From REBR01 sp033721915 (lineage in GTDB: Bacteria; Pseudomonadota; Gammaproteobacteria; Pseudomonadales; Oleiphilaceae), in NCBI GenBank assembly GCA_033721915.1, contig JAWWAC010000017.1, positions 1 through 51,991 on the forward strand: a stretch of DNA of 51,991 bases, in the 5' to 3' direction. The notes below the pieces were generated by a model. It saw nothing but the letters and a program-made list of their open reading frames with translations, had not been told where the DNA came from and did no database searches. Both the position numbers and the translations under genes were made by a program. Positions 40,033 through 49,327 of the stretch are shown piece after piece; positions within the stretch are counted from its first letter, which is position 1, and each line of letters opens with the position of its first letter.

Positions 40033-41706
40033 TCAGCCCTTACCGGCGACCCCGTAGGTATTGCTGACCGCAGCGATGCGCCTCTCCAGCGCCTCCATTT
40101 CACCGGCAATGGCCTCCTCACCGGCAATGGATTCCTGCTCGGCAAGAATGTCCCGCAATATGGTCTCGGTGGTCAGGGGGTTGGCCAGTACGGCCCGGAA
40201 GACCACGCAGGGGTAGCCGTCATAGCGCAACGGCTCCAGCCGGGTCCGTGAGACAAAGGAGCGGCCCCGCTCACGCTGGGTTTTCTGGATAAACTTGGTG
40301 ATGCGGTTGAGGCTGGCATTGATCCGCTCAGCCTGTCGCTCATCTGCGTTGGCCAGCGCTTTCAGTGCCTGTGGCGGGCAATAGCGGTAGGTGAGGATAT
40401 TCAGCTCCGGGCGGGAGATCAGCTCGAAGTTGGGGTTTTTCTCGATCATTTCCGCGAAGCTGCGGGCTTTTTCAATCCCCTGGTCAATCAGTATCTCATA
40501 GCCTTCCCGGGCGATGATCTTCAGCCCCGAGTGAATCAGCATGGCCATACCCGGCCGAGACCCCTCCAGAGTGGTGCTGCCCAGATCCTTGGAGCCTTTG
40601 CGGATCACGTACTGGGCATGGAGCTCAATGGCGTTCACCGTGGCCGGGTTGCGGAACACCACCAGACCGGCCCCCATGGGCACATAGAGCTGTTTGTGGG
40701 CGTCGATGGTGACCGAGTCGGCCCGATCGATGCCCTTGAGCAGATCCCGGTGGCGCCGTGAGAACAGGGTGGGCCCGCCCCAGGCGGCATCCACATGGTA
40801 ATGGGCGCCAAACTCACGGGCGATGTCCGCCAGGGTGTCCAGCGGATCCACATGGCCGGTCTCGGTGGTGCCGGCGATGCCGACAATGGCCATGACCTTG
40901 ATCTTCTGCCGCTGCAGCTCCAGGCACTTGTCCCGCAAGGCATCCGGGATCACCCGGTTGTCGTCATCGGTGTCCACTGCCACCAGGAAATCCCGCCCCA
41001 GCCCCAGCACATCAGCGGCCTTGCGCAGTGAATAGTGGCCGCGGCGTGAGACCAGAATGGCGGCCCCCTCATAGCCGTAGAAACGCAGGGCCCGGAACAG
41101 CCCCTCCCGGTGAATGCCCTTGAAGCTGCCCTCCGCCGGAAACGCCTGGTTGCGGGCCGCCCACAGTGCGGTGAGGTTGGCCACGGTGCCACCGGAGCAC
41201 ATCACCCCCAGTGCGTGGTGGGGGTCGTGCATCCAGCGCCGGTACCAGGCGTTGTCCTGGCTGTAGACCAGCTTGTGCAGCATGCCCAGCACATTGCGCT
41301 CCAGAGGGGTGAAGGCTTTGGAGGTCTCTGTCTTCACCAGATTCTGGTTCAGGGCAATCATGATCTTGGACAGCGGCAGCATGAAGTAGGGCAATGCCGA
41401 TGTCATATGGCCGATAAAGCTCGGCGAGGCAGTGTGCACCGACTGGGCCACCAGCTTGTCCAGCAGGAAACGGGACTGCTCGGAGACAAAGACTGGCTTT
41501 TCCGGCACCTGGGGGTCGAGGAAGTCTTTCTCCATCTCCGAGAGGTCCCGCTCCACGGCCACGATATGGTCCTGCAGAAAGCCGGCCAGGTTGCGGGATA
41601 TGTCCTGATCAATCCGGCTCAGCGTGGAGTCCGGCGCCTCGGGCACAGTGAAGACACGGTACATGGCTTCGATACTGGCCTTTGCGGTTTTATTGCTGCC
41701 GCTCAT
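40033..41706 (-). CDS. panP: Pyridoxal-dependent aspartate 1-decarboxylase (PanP-type)
   Basis: A 557-residue group-II PLP decarboxylase. The PLP lysine lies in VTIDAHKQLYVPMGAGL (the D-A-H-K motif), with VDAAWGG upstream for the cofactor aspartate and MCSGGTVANLTALWAA for its phosphate. This length and the N-terminal region (FLQDHIVAVERDLSEMEKDF) match the PanP group, which makes beta-alanine for pantothenate and CoA in organisms lacking PanD, rather than GadA. AspDC versus GluDC specificity cannot be fixed without alignment. The ATG at 41706 is used; an ATG at 41814 has no homology. Confidence 0.8.
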   Translation of the reverse strand: MSGSNKTAKASIEAMYRVFTVPEAPDSTLSRIDQDISRNLAGFLQDHIVAVERDLSEMEKDFLDPQVPEKPVFVSEQSRFLLDKLVAQSVHTASPSFIGHMTSALPYFMLPLSKIMIALNQNLVKTETSKAFTPLERNVLGMLHKLVYSQDNAWYRRWMHDPHHALGVMCSGGTVANLTALWAARNQAFPAEGSFKGIHREGLFRALRFYGYEGAAILVSRRGHYSLRKAADVLGLGRDFLVAVDTDDDNRVIPDALRDKCLELQRQKIKVMAIVGIAGTTETGHVDPLDTLADIAREFGAHYHVDAAWGGPTLFSRRHRDLLKGIDRADSVTIDAHKQLYVPMGAGLVVFRNPATVNAIELHAQYVIRKGSKDLGSTTLEGSRPGMAMLIHSGLKIIAREGYEILIDQGIEKARSFAEMIEKNPNFELISRPELNILTYRYCPPQALKALANADERQAERINASLNRITKFIQKTQRERGRSFVSRTRLEPLRYDGYPCVVFRAVLANPLTTETILRDILAEQESIAGEEAIAGEMEALERRIAAVSNTYGVAGKG

Positions 41707-42181
41707 ACATCTGCACTGTTGAGTTGGGAAAAGATCACCGTTCTCTGTGACTCCGGACAGGTGTTCAGAACGGCGTAGTATAGGGGCTGCGCCCGGGGCA
41801 GACCAGCATGGCACTGTAACCCGCTGTCACCCGCGCATTGTAGCCTTTCGTTGATAAAATGTAATGCGGTCTCTGTTGGGTCATGCAAGCGTTGTTTTAC
41901 ACCGTTTTCTGCCAGCTTTACCCGGGGTCTGGACAGTGGCCACACAGAGCAGGCCAGTCAGCCGTGATCTTCTGGATCGGATGGCTCAGGGTCGCCACGG
42001 TTCCGGCACCATCCAGTCAGACCCGGTTGACCGGAGGCAAGTTCGCCTGCACGGGGCGGTCAGGAGCGCACACTCTTAAAAGGGTCATTTTGCAGGAAAA
42101 ATGGCCCCTTTAACGCCAGAAAAATCTCGGATTATGGCTATATCTCCTTCTAAAACAGTCATATGGTCTGGTCCGACCCGG
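41707..42181. other. Intergenic region with terminator, no recognised gene
   Basis: A 475-base gap upstream of panP on the minus side and downstream of the DUF503 gene. A hairpin at 42078-42112 should end the acyl-CoA dehydrogenase operon. The remainder shows no reading frame with homology and no copy of the repeat family. It should hold the panP promoter. Confidence 0.5.
42078..42112 (-). terminator. Intrinsic terminator of DUF503 operon
   Basis: AAAGGG-T-CATTTT (42078-42090) pairs with AAAATGG-CCCTTT-like bases (42098-42112) with one mismatch; on the minus strand the stem is followed by TTTTAAG. Confidence 0.7.
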
Positions 42182-42469
42182 TCAGGTCATTTCGAAGTGG
42201 GTGTCGAGGATGGGGGCGTCTATGCGCTCGAGGATTTCCTTTTCCACCGCCTGCAGGCGTTGTTGCAGTCGGGCGGGGGCGTGGCCGGTGGTGACGACGG
42301 TCCACACGGCACGGTCCAGGTCGTCCTGGGCGTCGATTTCCGCCACCGCCAGGTCCGGCTGCTTGCCCCAGACGGAGCGCATGGCGCTGAAGGCGCCGCG
42401 CTTGTCCTTGAGGCTGTCGCAGCCGTAGACCTGGAAGGTGAGTGTCATGATGGCCACATAGGGTGTCAT
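42182..42469 (-). CDS. DUF503 (YlxP-like) protein
   Basis: A 95-residue protein of the DUF503 family: TLTFQVYGCDSLKDKRGAFSAMR (the conserved S-L-K-D/E-K-R), LAVAEIDAQDDLDRAVWTV and the C-terminal ERIDAPILDTHFEMT. The family is found in ribosome/nus operons elsewhere, though function is unclear. The start at 42469 uses the GGAG about ten bases upstream; its ATG is six bases after the dehydrogenase stop, so it is the last gene of that operon. Confidence 0.85.
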   Translation of the reverse strand: MTPYVAIMTLTFQVYGCDSLKDKRGAFSAMRSVWGKQPDLAVAEIDAQDDLDRAVWTVVTTGHAPARLQQRLQAVEKEILERIDAPILDTHFEMT

Positions 42470-42474
42470 GGCGG

Positions 42475-44154
42475 TTATTGCTCCATTTTCGGGCAGGCCC
42501 GCTCAATGATGGCGGCGCAGTCCACGCTGGTGGGCAGGTTGCCGTAGTTGAAGTGGATGCCCCCATCCAGTCGCCCGGCGCAGAAGGCATCCGCCATCAG
42601 GGGGCTGTCGCCACGCAGCAGCAGTGCCCCCTGCAGTGCCAGTGCCATGCGGTCGGTCATGTTGCGGGCCCGGTACTGGATGTCCTGCTGGTTGGCGAAA
42701 TCGCCCTGCAGGCTGTCCACGAAGCGGTCGAAGCGCGGGTCCATGCCCCTGGCGGCTTCCAGCTCCTCGAAGAAGGCGTCCAGCACACCGGGCTCCTTGT
42801 GCATGGCCCGCAGTACATCCAGGCACTGCACATTGCCGCTGCCTTCCCAGATGGCGTTCACCGGGGATTCACGGAACAGGCGGGGCATGATGCAGTCTTC
42901 CATCACACCGCTGCCGCCGATGCACTCCATGGCCTCGTAGGCGTGCTGGGGCGCGCGCTTGCAGATCCAGTACTTGCCCACCGCCGTGGCGATGCGCAGC
43001 AGCTTCTTCTCGTGCTCCTGGTCCTGGTTGTCCAGGGCGCGGGCCATGCGCAGGGTCATGGCCACTGACGCCTCGCTCTCCAGGGCCAGGTCCGCCAGCA
43101 CGTTCTGCATCAGCGGCTGGTCCGCCAGTCGGGCGCCGAAGGCTTCCCGGTGCACACAGTGGTGCAGTGCCTGCGCGCTGGCCTGGCGGATATTGGCGGA
43201 GGAGCCGATCATGCAATCAAAGCGGGTCATGGCCACCATTTCGATGATGGTGGGCACGCCCCGGCCTTCCTCGCCGATCATCCAGGCGGTGGCGCCGCGC
43301 AGTTCGGTCTCGCTGGAGGCATTGGCCACGTTGCCCATCTTGTTCTTCAGGCGCTGGATCTGCAGCGGGTTCTTGCTGCCATCGGGGCGCCAGCGGGGCA
43401 ACAGGAAGCAGCTCAGTCCACCGGGGGCCTGTGCCAGCACCAGGAAGGCGTCGCACATGGGGGCGGAGACAAACCACTTGTGACCCACCAGCTGGTAGGG
43501 CTGGCCGGGGCCGCCCTCGCCCTGTGGGTAGGCCTTGGTGGAGTTGGCCCGCACGTCGGAGCCGCCCTGCTTTTCCGTCATGGCCATGCCGATGGTCACG
43601 GCCTGCTTCTCGCCATCACGGACGTTGCGCGGGTCATAGGCCCGGGTAAGGATCTTTGGCAGCCAGGTTTCCGCCAGCTCAGGCTGCTTGCGGATGGAGG
43701 GCACGGCGGCGAAGGTCATGGTGATGGGGCAGCAGTGGGCCGCCTCCACCTGGGTGTGCAGGTAGTACTGGGCGGCACGGGCCACGTGGGCGCCGGGTTT
43801 GGGGTCGGTCCAGGGCGTGCTGTGCAGTCCCGCCTCAAGGCCCAGTTTCATCAGCTCGTGGTAGGCCGGGTGAAAGCGCACCTCGTCGATGCGGTGGCCG
43901 AAACGGTCGTGGGTGTGCAGGTCCGGCTTGTTGGCATTGGCGGCAAAGCCCAGCTCGATGATATCGGCCCGGCCCGTGAGCCGGCCGTATTCGGTCAGTG
44001 TCTGCTCGGCCCAGCCGGCGCCTTCACGGCGCACCGCTTCCATCAGGGCCCGGTCCTGGGTGTAGGTATTATAGTTCTGCAGCGCCGGTGGCTGGTTCAC
44101 CACCTCGTGGGTGCTGGCGAGAAAGGGGGTGTTCTGGTCGATGCTGGCGTTCAT
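42475..44154 (-). CDS. AidB-like acyl-CoA dehydrogenase
   Basis: A 559-residue flavoprotein of the large acyl-CoA dehydrogenase subgroup that includes AidB. Features are MTEKQGGSDVRANST (the FAD-binding loop), GHKWFVSAPMCDAFLVLAQ (domain with the WF motif), MIGEEGRGVPTIIEMVAMTRF and the C-terminal YEAMECIGGSGVMEDCIMPRL. AidB binds DNA in E. coli; whether this homologue does is unknown, and acyl-CoA oxidation (isovaleryl type) is possible. The ATG at 44154 follows GGAGGG. Its start lies inside the C-terminal part of the tetR gene. Confidence 0.9.
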   Translation of the reverse strand: MNASIDQNTPFLASTHEVVNQPPALQNYNTYTQDRALMEAVRREGAGWAEQTLTEYGRLTGRADIIELGFAANANKPDLHTHDRFGHRIDEVRFHPAYHELMKLGLEAGLHSTPWTDPKPGAHVARAAQYYLHTQVEAAHCCPITMTFAAVPSIRKQPELAETWLPKILTRAYDPRNVRDGEKQAVTIGMAMTEKQGGSDVRANSTKAYPQGEGGPGQPYQLVGHKWFVSAPMCDAFLVLAQAPGGLSCFLLPRWRPDGSKNPLQIQRLKNKMGNVANASSETELRGATAWMIGEEGRGVPTIIEMVAMTRFDCMIGSSANIRQASAQALHHCVHREAFGARLADQPLMQNVLADLALESEASVAMTLRMARALDNQDQEHEKKLLRIATAVGKYWICKRAPQHAYEAMECIGGSGVMEDCIMPRLFRESPVNAIWEGSGNVQCLDVLRAMHKEPGVLDAFFEELEAARGMDPRFDRFVDSLQGDFANQQDIQYRARNMTDRMALALQGALLLRGDSPLMADAFCAGRLDGGIHFNYGNLPTSVDCAAIIERACPKMEQ

Positions 44155-44779
44155 GGGGCTGGCCCTCCAGAGGCTGTAAGGCGTGCAGACAGAACTGCAC
44201 AATGTCTTCAATCAGTTGTCGGGCGGCCTGGTCATCCGGGTCCGTGGCGGCCGGTGACAGGGGCCCCACCAGGGATTCGGCAATGGCACCAACCAGTGCG
44301 GCACTGGCCAGACGGGCATTCTGGGGGGCGAAATCCCCCTGGTCGATGCCGGCCTGGAGGCTTTGCTGAAAATGCCGGGCGTAGGCTTCCCGGTAGCGCA
44401 GGCGCTCCTCATCCACCAGCGGATCCACCGGCTCGGCGATCAGGGCCCAGGCCATGGTGGGGGCACGCAGTGCCCGTCGGGCAAAGACCCGCAGAGCCTG
44501 CTCCAGTGCCTCACGTTGGCTGCTGGCCTGTTGCAGTGCCAGCGCCACACGGGCCACCTCCACTTCAGTGGCGTTGCGGAAGACTTCGGCAAACAGGGCG
44601 CTTTTGCTGTCAAAATGGCGGTACACGGAGCCGATGGCCACACCGGATTCCGCCGCGATACGGGCAATGGAGGCGTTACGAAAGCCCCCCCGGGCCACCA
44701 GCGCCTGTGTCACCGAGACAATGCGCTCCCGGTTGGCGGCTTTACGGGCCCGCATGCGGGGTGTTTCTCGATAGGCCAT
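44069..44779 (-). CDS. TetR-family regulator of the acyl-CoA dehydrogenase operon
   Basis: A 236-residue regulator with a helix-turn-helix GGFRNASIARIAAESGVAIGS and the family signature VYRHFDSKSALFAEVF. The remaining helical domain should bind a CoA ester or acid. The last 28 residues (EGQPHERQHRPEHPLS and on) look frame-derived from the dehydrogenase start and are probably not structural. The gene overlaps the dehydrogenase by 86 bases, and both are on the minus strand, which indicates one operon with translational overlap. Upstream dyads at 44819-44853 are good autoregulatory operators. Confidence 0.85.
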   Translation of the reverse strand: MAYRETPRMRARKAANRERIVSVTQALVARGGFRNASIARIAAESGVAIGSVYRHFDSKSALFAEVFRNATEVEVARVALALQQASSQREALEQALRVFARRALRAPTMAWALIAEPVDPLVDEERLRYREAYARHFQQSLQAGIDQGDFAPQNARLASAALVGAIAESLVGPLSPAATDPDDQAARQLIEDIVQFCLHALQPLEGQPHERQHRPEHPLSRQHPRGGEPATGAAEL

Positions 44780-44818
44780 GGTGGTTAACTTCTTACTCTG
44801 GCGAATAAATGCGACGCG

Positions 44819-44853
44819 AATGAGTCATTTCCCATGGATTGAATCATTATTCA
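44819..44853. promoter_or_regulatory. Two dyads upstream of tetR
   Basis: AATGA-G-TCATT at 44819-44829 (perfect, 11 bp) and TGAAT-CATT-ATTCA at 44840-44853 (perfect halves, four-base spacer). They lie 40-75 bases before the tetR start and 170-200 before hemB, so they are likely TetR operators. Confidence 0.5.
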
Positions 44854-45021
44854 TTCTTTTAGTCAAACCGCCTGACGGGGCTCCGTGGCCAGGCCCCAGG
44901 CCCGGGTCTGCCGGCCATCACTGCAAGTGGGCCCGGAGGCTGCCATAATGGGTGTCTGAACGGTGTTTTATGCCGGATTATGGCAGTATGTCTGCCGGTC
45001 AATGGTGACAGGAGTGATTGC

Positions 45022-46053
45022 ATGAGGACCCCATCCGGACGCGCTTTTCCGGCGACCCGTCTGCGGCGCAACCGCCGTGACGACTTCTCCCGGCGGTTGA
45101 CCCGGGAGCACAGTCTGAGCGTGGACGATCTGATTTACCCCCTGTTTGTTCTGGAAGGAGAGGGCCAGCGGGAGCCCGTGACCTCCATGCCCAGTATTGA
45201 GAGGCTGAGCATCGACCTTCTGGTGGAGGAGGCCCGTGAGCTGGCGGCCCTGGGTATCCCCGCCATTGCCCTGTTTCCCGTCACACCGGCCGCGGCCAAG
45301 TCACTGGACGCGGCCGAGGCCTGGAACCCCGGGGGACTGGCCCAGAGGGCAGTGGCGGCAGTGAAGTCGGCGGTGCCGGCACTGGGTGTGATTACCGATG
45401 TGGCACTGGATCCGTTCACGGTCCACGGCCAGGACGGCATCATCGATGAGCAGGGTTATGTGCTCAACGACGAGACACTGGCGGCACTGGAGCGTCAGGC
45501 CCTGTCCCACGCCCGTGCCGGTGCGGATGTGGTGGCCCCCTCGGACATGATGGACGGTCGCATCGGTCGCATTCGCCAGGCACTGGAGGAACAGGGCCAT
45601 GTGAACACCCGCATCATGGCCTACTCCGCCAAGTACGCCTCCAGCTATTACGGCCCCTTCCGGGACGCGGTGGGCTCCGCCGCCAATCTGGGCAAGGCGG
45701 ACAAGCGCACCTACCAGATGGACCCGGGCAACAGCGACGAGGCACTGCACGAGGTGGTCATGGACCTGTCGGAAGGGGCGGACATGGTGATGATCAAGCC
45801 CGGCATGCCCTATCTGGACCTGGTGCGCCGCGTGAAACAGGAGCTGCAGGTGCCCACCTTCGCCTACCAGGTCAGCGGCGAGTACGCCATGCACATGGCC
45901 GCGGCGGAAAACGGCTGGCTGGACGGGGACGCGGTCATGATGGAGAGCCTGCTGTGTTTCAAGCGCGCCGGTGCCGACGGCATCCTCAGCTATTTTGCCA
46001 AGCGGGCGGCACGCCTGCTGAAAGCCACCGCAGCGGGAGCGGACCATGAATAA
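45022..46053 (+). CDS. hemB: Delta-aminolevulinic acid dehydratase (porphobilinogen synthase)
   Basis: A 343-residue HemB for haem biosynthesis. The Schiff-base lysines are in MVMIKPGMPYLD and MAYSAKYASSYYGPF. The metal region is DVALDPFTVHGQDGIIDE; cysteines of the zinc-type enzymes are absent, so it is the Mg-dependent Pseudomonas-like type. AGGAG at 45010-45014 fixes the start at 45022 rather than the in-frame ATG at 44980. The stop overlaps the ppk start by eight bases (ATG at 46046). The N-terminal segment is slightly longer than in E. coli. Confidence 0.95.
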   Translation: MRTPSGRAFPATRLRRNRRDDFSRRLTREHSLSVDDLIYPLFVLEGEGQREPVTSMPSIERLSIDLLVEEARELAALGIPAIALFPVTPAAAKSLDAAEAWNPGGLAQRAVAAVKSAVPALGVITDVALDPFTVHGQDGIIDEQGYVLNDETLAALERQALSHARAGADVVAPSDMMDGRIGRIRQALEEQGHVNTRIMAYSAKYASSYYGPFRDAVGSAANLGKADKRTYQMDPGNSDEALHEVVMDLSEGADMVMIKPGMPYLDLVRRVKQELQVPTFAYQVSGEYAMHMAAAENGWLDGDAVMMESLLCFKRAGADGILSYFAKRAARLLKATAAGADHE

Positions 46054-48166
46054 GCCCGAAGCAGTCACCCCGGTGGAGCCCGTGGCGGAGGAGGTGCCGG
46101 AAAAGGACCTGCGCTCCAGCGAGTACTATTTCAACCGGGAAATCAGCCATCTGCATTTCAACTACCGGGTGCTGATGCAGGCCCGTGACGAGAGCCACCC
46201 GCTGCTCAACCGCATGCTGTTCTGCTGCATCTTCAGCAGCAATATGGACGAGTTTTTCGAGATCCGTGTGGCGGGTCTGCGCCAGCAGCTCAAGTACGGC
46301 CGTGAAACGCTGGGGCCGGATGGCAAGAGCCCTGAGCAGCTGCTCAATGAGATCAGCGAGATCGCCCACCGTTATGTGGAAGAGCAGTACCGCATCCTCA
46401 ATGATGTGCTCTTCCCGGCACTCAAGCAGGAGCAGATCCACTTTGTCCGCCGTCGCGACTGGACACCGGCACAGGCCGCCTGGGTGGCCCAGTACTTCGA
46501 GGACGAGATCATGCCGGTGGTCAATCCCATCGGTCTGGACCCCTCCCACCCGCTGCCGCGTCTGGTGAACAAGAGCCTCAATTTCATTGTGGAGCTGGAG
46601 GGCAAGGACGCCTTCGGACGTGAGACCGGCATGGCCATTGTGCCGGCGCCACGCTCGCTGCCACGGCTGGTGCGCATGCCCGATGAGGTGTGCGAAGGGG
46701 GGGACAACCTGGTGTTCCTCTCCTCCATGATCCACGCCCACACCGATGAGCTGTTTCCGGGCATGGAGATCAAGGGCTGCTACCAGTTCCGACTGACCCG
46801 CAACGCCGACCTGGAGCTGGAGGACGATCTGGAGGATCTGGCCTCGGCGCTGCGGGGCGAGCTGCTCAGCCGCCGCTTCGGCGACGGCGTGCGCCTGGAG
46901 GTGGCGGACAACTGCCCCATGCCACTGGTGGAGTTTCTGCTGCGCCAGTTCGGCCTCACGGAACGGGAGCTGTTCTGGGCCCACGGGCCTGTGAACCTGG
47001 CCCGCCTGATGGCGCTGAGCAAGCTGATCAAGCGCCCGGACCTGGAGTACCCGACCATTTCACCGGCGGTGCCCAAGAGCCTGCGGGGCAAGGACAACCT
47101 GTTTGCCGCCATCCGCCAGAAGGATGTGCTGCTGCTGCACCCCTATGAGAGCTTCACACCGGTGATCGACCTGCTGCGACAGGCCGCCAAGGACCCCCAT
47201 GTGCTGGCCATCCGCCAGACACTGTACCGTACCGGTGCGGACTCGGAGATGGTGGAGGCACTGGCGGACGCCGCCCGCCGTGGCAAGGAGGTGACGGCGG
47301 TGATCGAGCTGCGCGCCCGCTTCGATGAGGCGGAAAACCTGGAGCTGGCCAGCCGGCTGCAGGAGGCCGGTGTGATCGTGGTGTACGGGGCGGTGGGCCA
47401 CAAGACCCACGCCAAGATGATCATGATCGTGCGCCGTGAGGAAGGCCGCCTGAAGCGCTATGTGCACCTGGGTACCGGCAATTACCACGCCGGCAATGCC
47501 CGCCTGTACACCGACTACAGCTTCATGACCTGCGACGATGCCCTGGGAGACGACGTCAACAAGATCTTCCAGCAGCTCACGGGCATGGGCAAGGCACTGA
47601 AGATCAAGAAACTGCTGCACGCCCCCTTTACACTGCACCGTCGCATTATCGAGATGATCGACCGGGAAAGAACCCACGCCGAGGCCGGGCGCAGCGGGCA
47701 GATTGTGGTGAAGATCAACTCCCTGACCGAGCCTGAGGTGATCCGCGCCCTGTACCGGGCCTCACAGGCGGGGGTGAAAATCGACCTGATCGTGCGCGGT
47801 ATCTGCTGCCTGCGGCCCGGTGTGCCGGGGCTGTCCGAGAACATCCGGGTGCGCTCCATCATCGGCCGCTTCCTGGAACACAGCCGTGTGTATTACTTTG
47901 CCAATGACGGCGATGACGAGATTTACTGCGCCAGCGCCGACTGGATGGAGCGCAACCTGATTCACCGCATCGAGACCGCCTTTCCGGTGCAGGACACCCG
48001 CCTCAAGCGCCGTCTGCGCCGTGACCTGGAGCTGTATCTCAAGGACAACGCCCAGGCCTGGGAGCTGCACGCCGATGGCCATTACGTGGCCTGTGAGCCG
48101 GCTCCCGGTGAGGAGCGGATGGCCTCCCAGACGGCGCTGCTGCAGCGCCTGACCGGGAGCGGCTGA
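46046..48166 (+). CDS. ppk: Polyphosphate kinase
   Basis: A 706-residue PPK1. N-terminal domain begins YYFNREISHLHFNYRVL; the head domain has SSNMDEFFEIRVAGLRQQ. Catalytic histidines corresponding to E. coli His435 and His454 are in KTHAKMIMI and RYVHLGTGNYHAGNARL, and IVVKINSLTEPEVIRALY plus IRVRSIIGRFLEHSRVY form the last domains. It adds phosphate from ATP to polyphosphate chains. Overlap with hemB by eight bases and the spacing of two bases to the next gene indicate one operon. Confidence 0.95.
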   Translation: MNKPEAVTPVEPVAEEVPEKDLRSSEYYFNREISHLHFNYRVLMQARDESHPLLNRMLFCCIFSSNMDEFFEIRVAGLRQQLKYGRETLGPDGKSPEQLLNEISEIAHRYVEEQYRILNDVLFPALKQEQIHFVRRRDWTPAQAAWVAQYFEDEIMPVVNPIGLDPSHPLPRLVNKSLNFIVELEGKDAFGRETGMAIVPAPRSLPRLVRMPDEVCEGGDNLVFLSSMIHAHTDELFPGMEIKGCYQFRLTRNADLELEDDLEDLASALRGELLSRRFGDGVRLEVADNCPMPLVEFLLRQFGLTERELFWAHGPVNLARLMALSKLIKRPDLEYPTISPAVPKSLRGKDNLFAAIRQKDVLLLHPYESFTPVIDLLRQAAKDPHVLAIRQTLYRTGADSEMVEALADAARRGKEVTAVIELRARFDEAENLELASRLQEAGVIVVYGAVGHKTHAKMIMIVRREEGRLKRYVHLGTGNYHAGNARLYTDYSFMTCDDALGDDVNKIFQQLTGMGKALKIKKLLHAPFTLHRRIIEMIDRERTHAEAGRSGQIVVKINSLTEPEVIRALYRASQAGVKIDLIVRGICCLRPGVPGLSENIRVRSIIGRFLEHSRVYYFANDGDDEIYCASADWMERNLIHRIETAFPVQDTRLKRRLRRDLELYLKDNAQAWELHADGHYVACEPAPGEERMASQTALLQRLTGSG

Positions 48167-48168
48167 GT

Positions 48169-49311
48169 GTGATCCTGTGGCGCAGAATCCTGCTGGCCAG
48201 CGCGCTGATGCTGCTGTTACTGGCCGCCGTGGCCCCCTGGCTGAGCGGGCGACTGGGGGAGTCTGTCTACTGGCAGACCCTCTCGGAGCTGAAGGCCGGT
48301 TTTGGCGACCGGCTCAGTGTCTCCGGTGACTACCGGCGGGGCTATGCCAGCGCCGGGGCCCGCACCCGGGTGACCTGGCGGCCGGCACAGGAGCAGAGCT
48401 CCGTCACAGTGACACTGGAGACGGATGTCCGCCACGGCCTGACCGGGCTGCGCAGTGTGACCCGTGCCAGTGGAGCCCTTCTGGCGGACAGTGACACAGC
48501 CCCTGAGCTGCAACTGGACGTGGATCTGTGGCGGGGCCTTGACGGCACCTTCAGCCTGCCGGCACTGAGCTGGCCGGCTTCGGCACCGCCGCAATGGTCC
48601 CTGGAAGGACTGGAGGGCCGGGTGCAATGGCAGAGGGGCCGCTCACTGGCGTTCACAGCCAGTGCCGGTCAGTTCCATGGCCCCGGTGAGGAGCAAAACT
48701 TGTCCATTCACTCACTGCGCCTGTCCCTTAGCGCAGAGCGCCGGGGCGAGTGGTTTGACGGCAAGCTTCTGTGGCAGGCTGGTGATCTGCGCCGTGGGGC
48801 TGTGTCCCTGGGGCCCCAGCAGTGGCAGTTGCGACTGGAACAGTTCCATGATTCCAGCCTGGAGGAAGTGGCCATGGCACTGGATGCCCTTTACGTCCAG
48901 CCGGAGGCGGACTCGCCTGTGGAGGAGGCCGGATTGCGCCGTGATGCCTTCAACCGCCTCTCCGAGGGTCTGCAGCGTCTGTCGGTGCACGGAGGGCAAC
49001 TGCATCTGGCAATGGATGGAGGGGAAGAGGGGCTGGTGGCCCGGCTCGGATTGGGCTATCCCCGGTTACCGGACCCGGCTGAACAACTGCCCACCAGTCT
49101 GCTCCAGCATCTGCGGGGCGAGGCCTCGGTCAGGGTGGCGTCGGATTATCAGCGCCGTCTGCCGCCACAGTGGCAGTCACTGCTGTGGCACTGGCAGGAG
49201 AAGGGCTGGCTGCAGCCCGGTCCCGGCGGGCTGCAGCTGGAGGCGCAGCTGCGCCAGCAGACGCTGATCCTCAACCAGGACCAGCCCATGGAGCTGCCGC
49301 CTCTGTTGTAA
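48169..49311 (+). CDS. DUF945 (YdgA)-like protein
   Basis: A 380-residue protein with an N-terminal membrane anchor (about residues 5-27, ILLASALMLLLLAAVAPWL) and a large extracytoplasmic part. The block SVSGDYRRGYASAGARTRVT is the YdgA/DUF945 type, whose function is unknown. It begins with GTG two bases after the ppk stop, so is co-transcribed with hemB and ppk. Periplasmic or inner-membrane location is inferred. No catalytic residues are evident. Confidence 0.7.
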   Translation: MILWRRILLASALMLLLLAAVAPWLSGRLGESVYWQTLSELKAGFGDRLSVSGDYRRGYASAGARTRVTWRPAQEQSSVTVTLETDVRHGLTGLRSVTRASGALLADSDTAPELQLDVDLWRGLDGTFSLPALSWPASAPPQWSLEGLEGRVQWQRGRSLAFTASAGQFHGPGEEQNLSIHSLRLSLSAERRGEWFDGKLLWQAGDLRRGAVSLGPQQWQLRLEQFHDSSLEEVAMALDALYVQPEADSPVEEAGLRRDAFNRLSEGLQRLSVHGGQLHLAMDGGEEGLVARLGLGYPRLPDPAEQLPTSLLQHLRGEASVRVASDYQRRLPPQWQSLLWHWQEKGWLQPGPGGLQLEAQLRQQTLILNQDQPMELPPLL

Positions 49312-49327
49312 GTCCCCCGTGAGAAGG

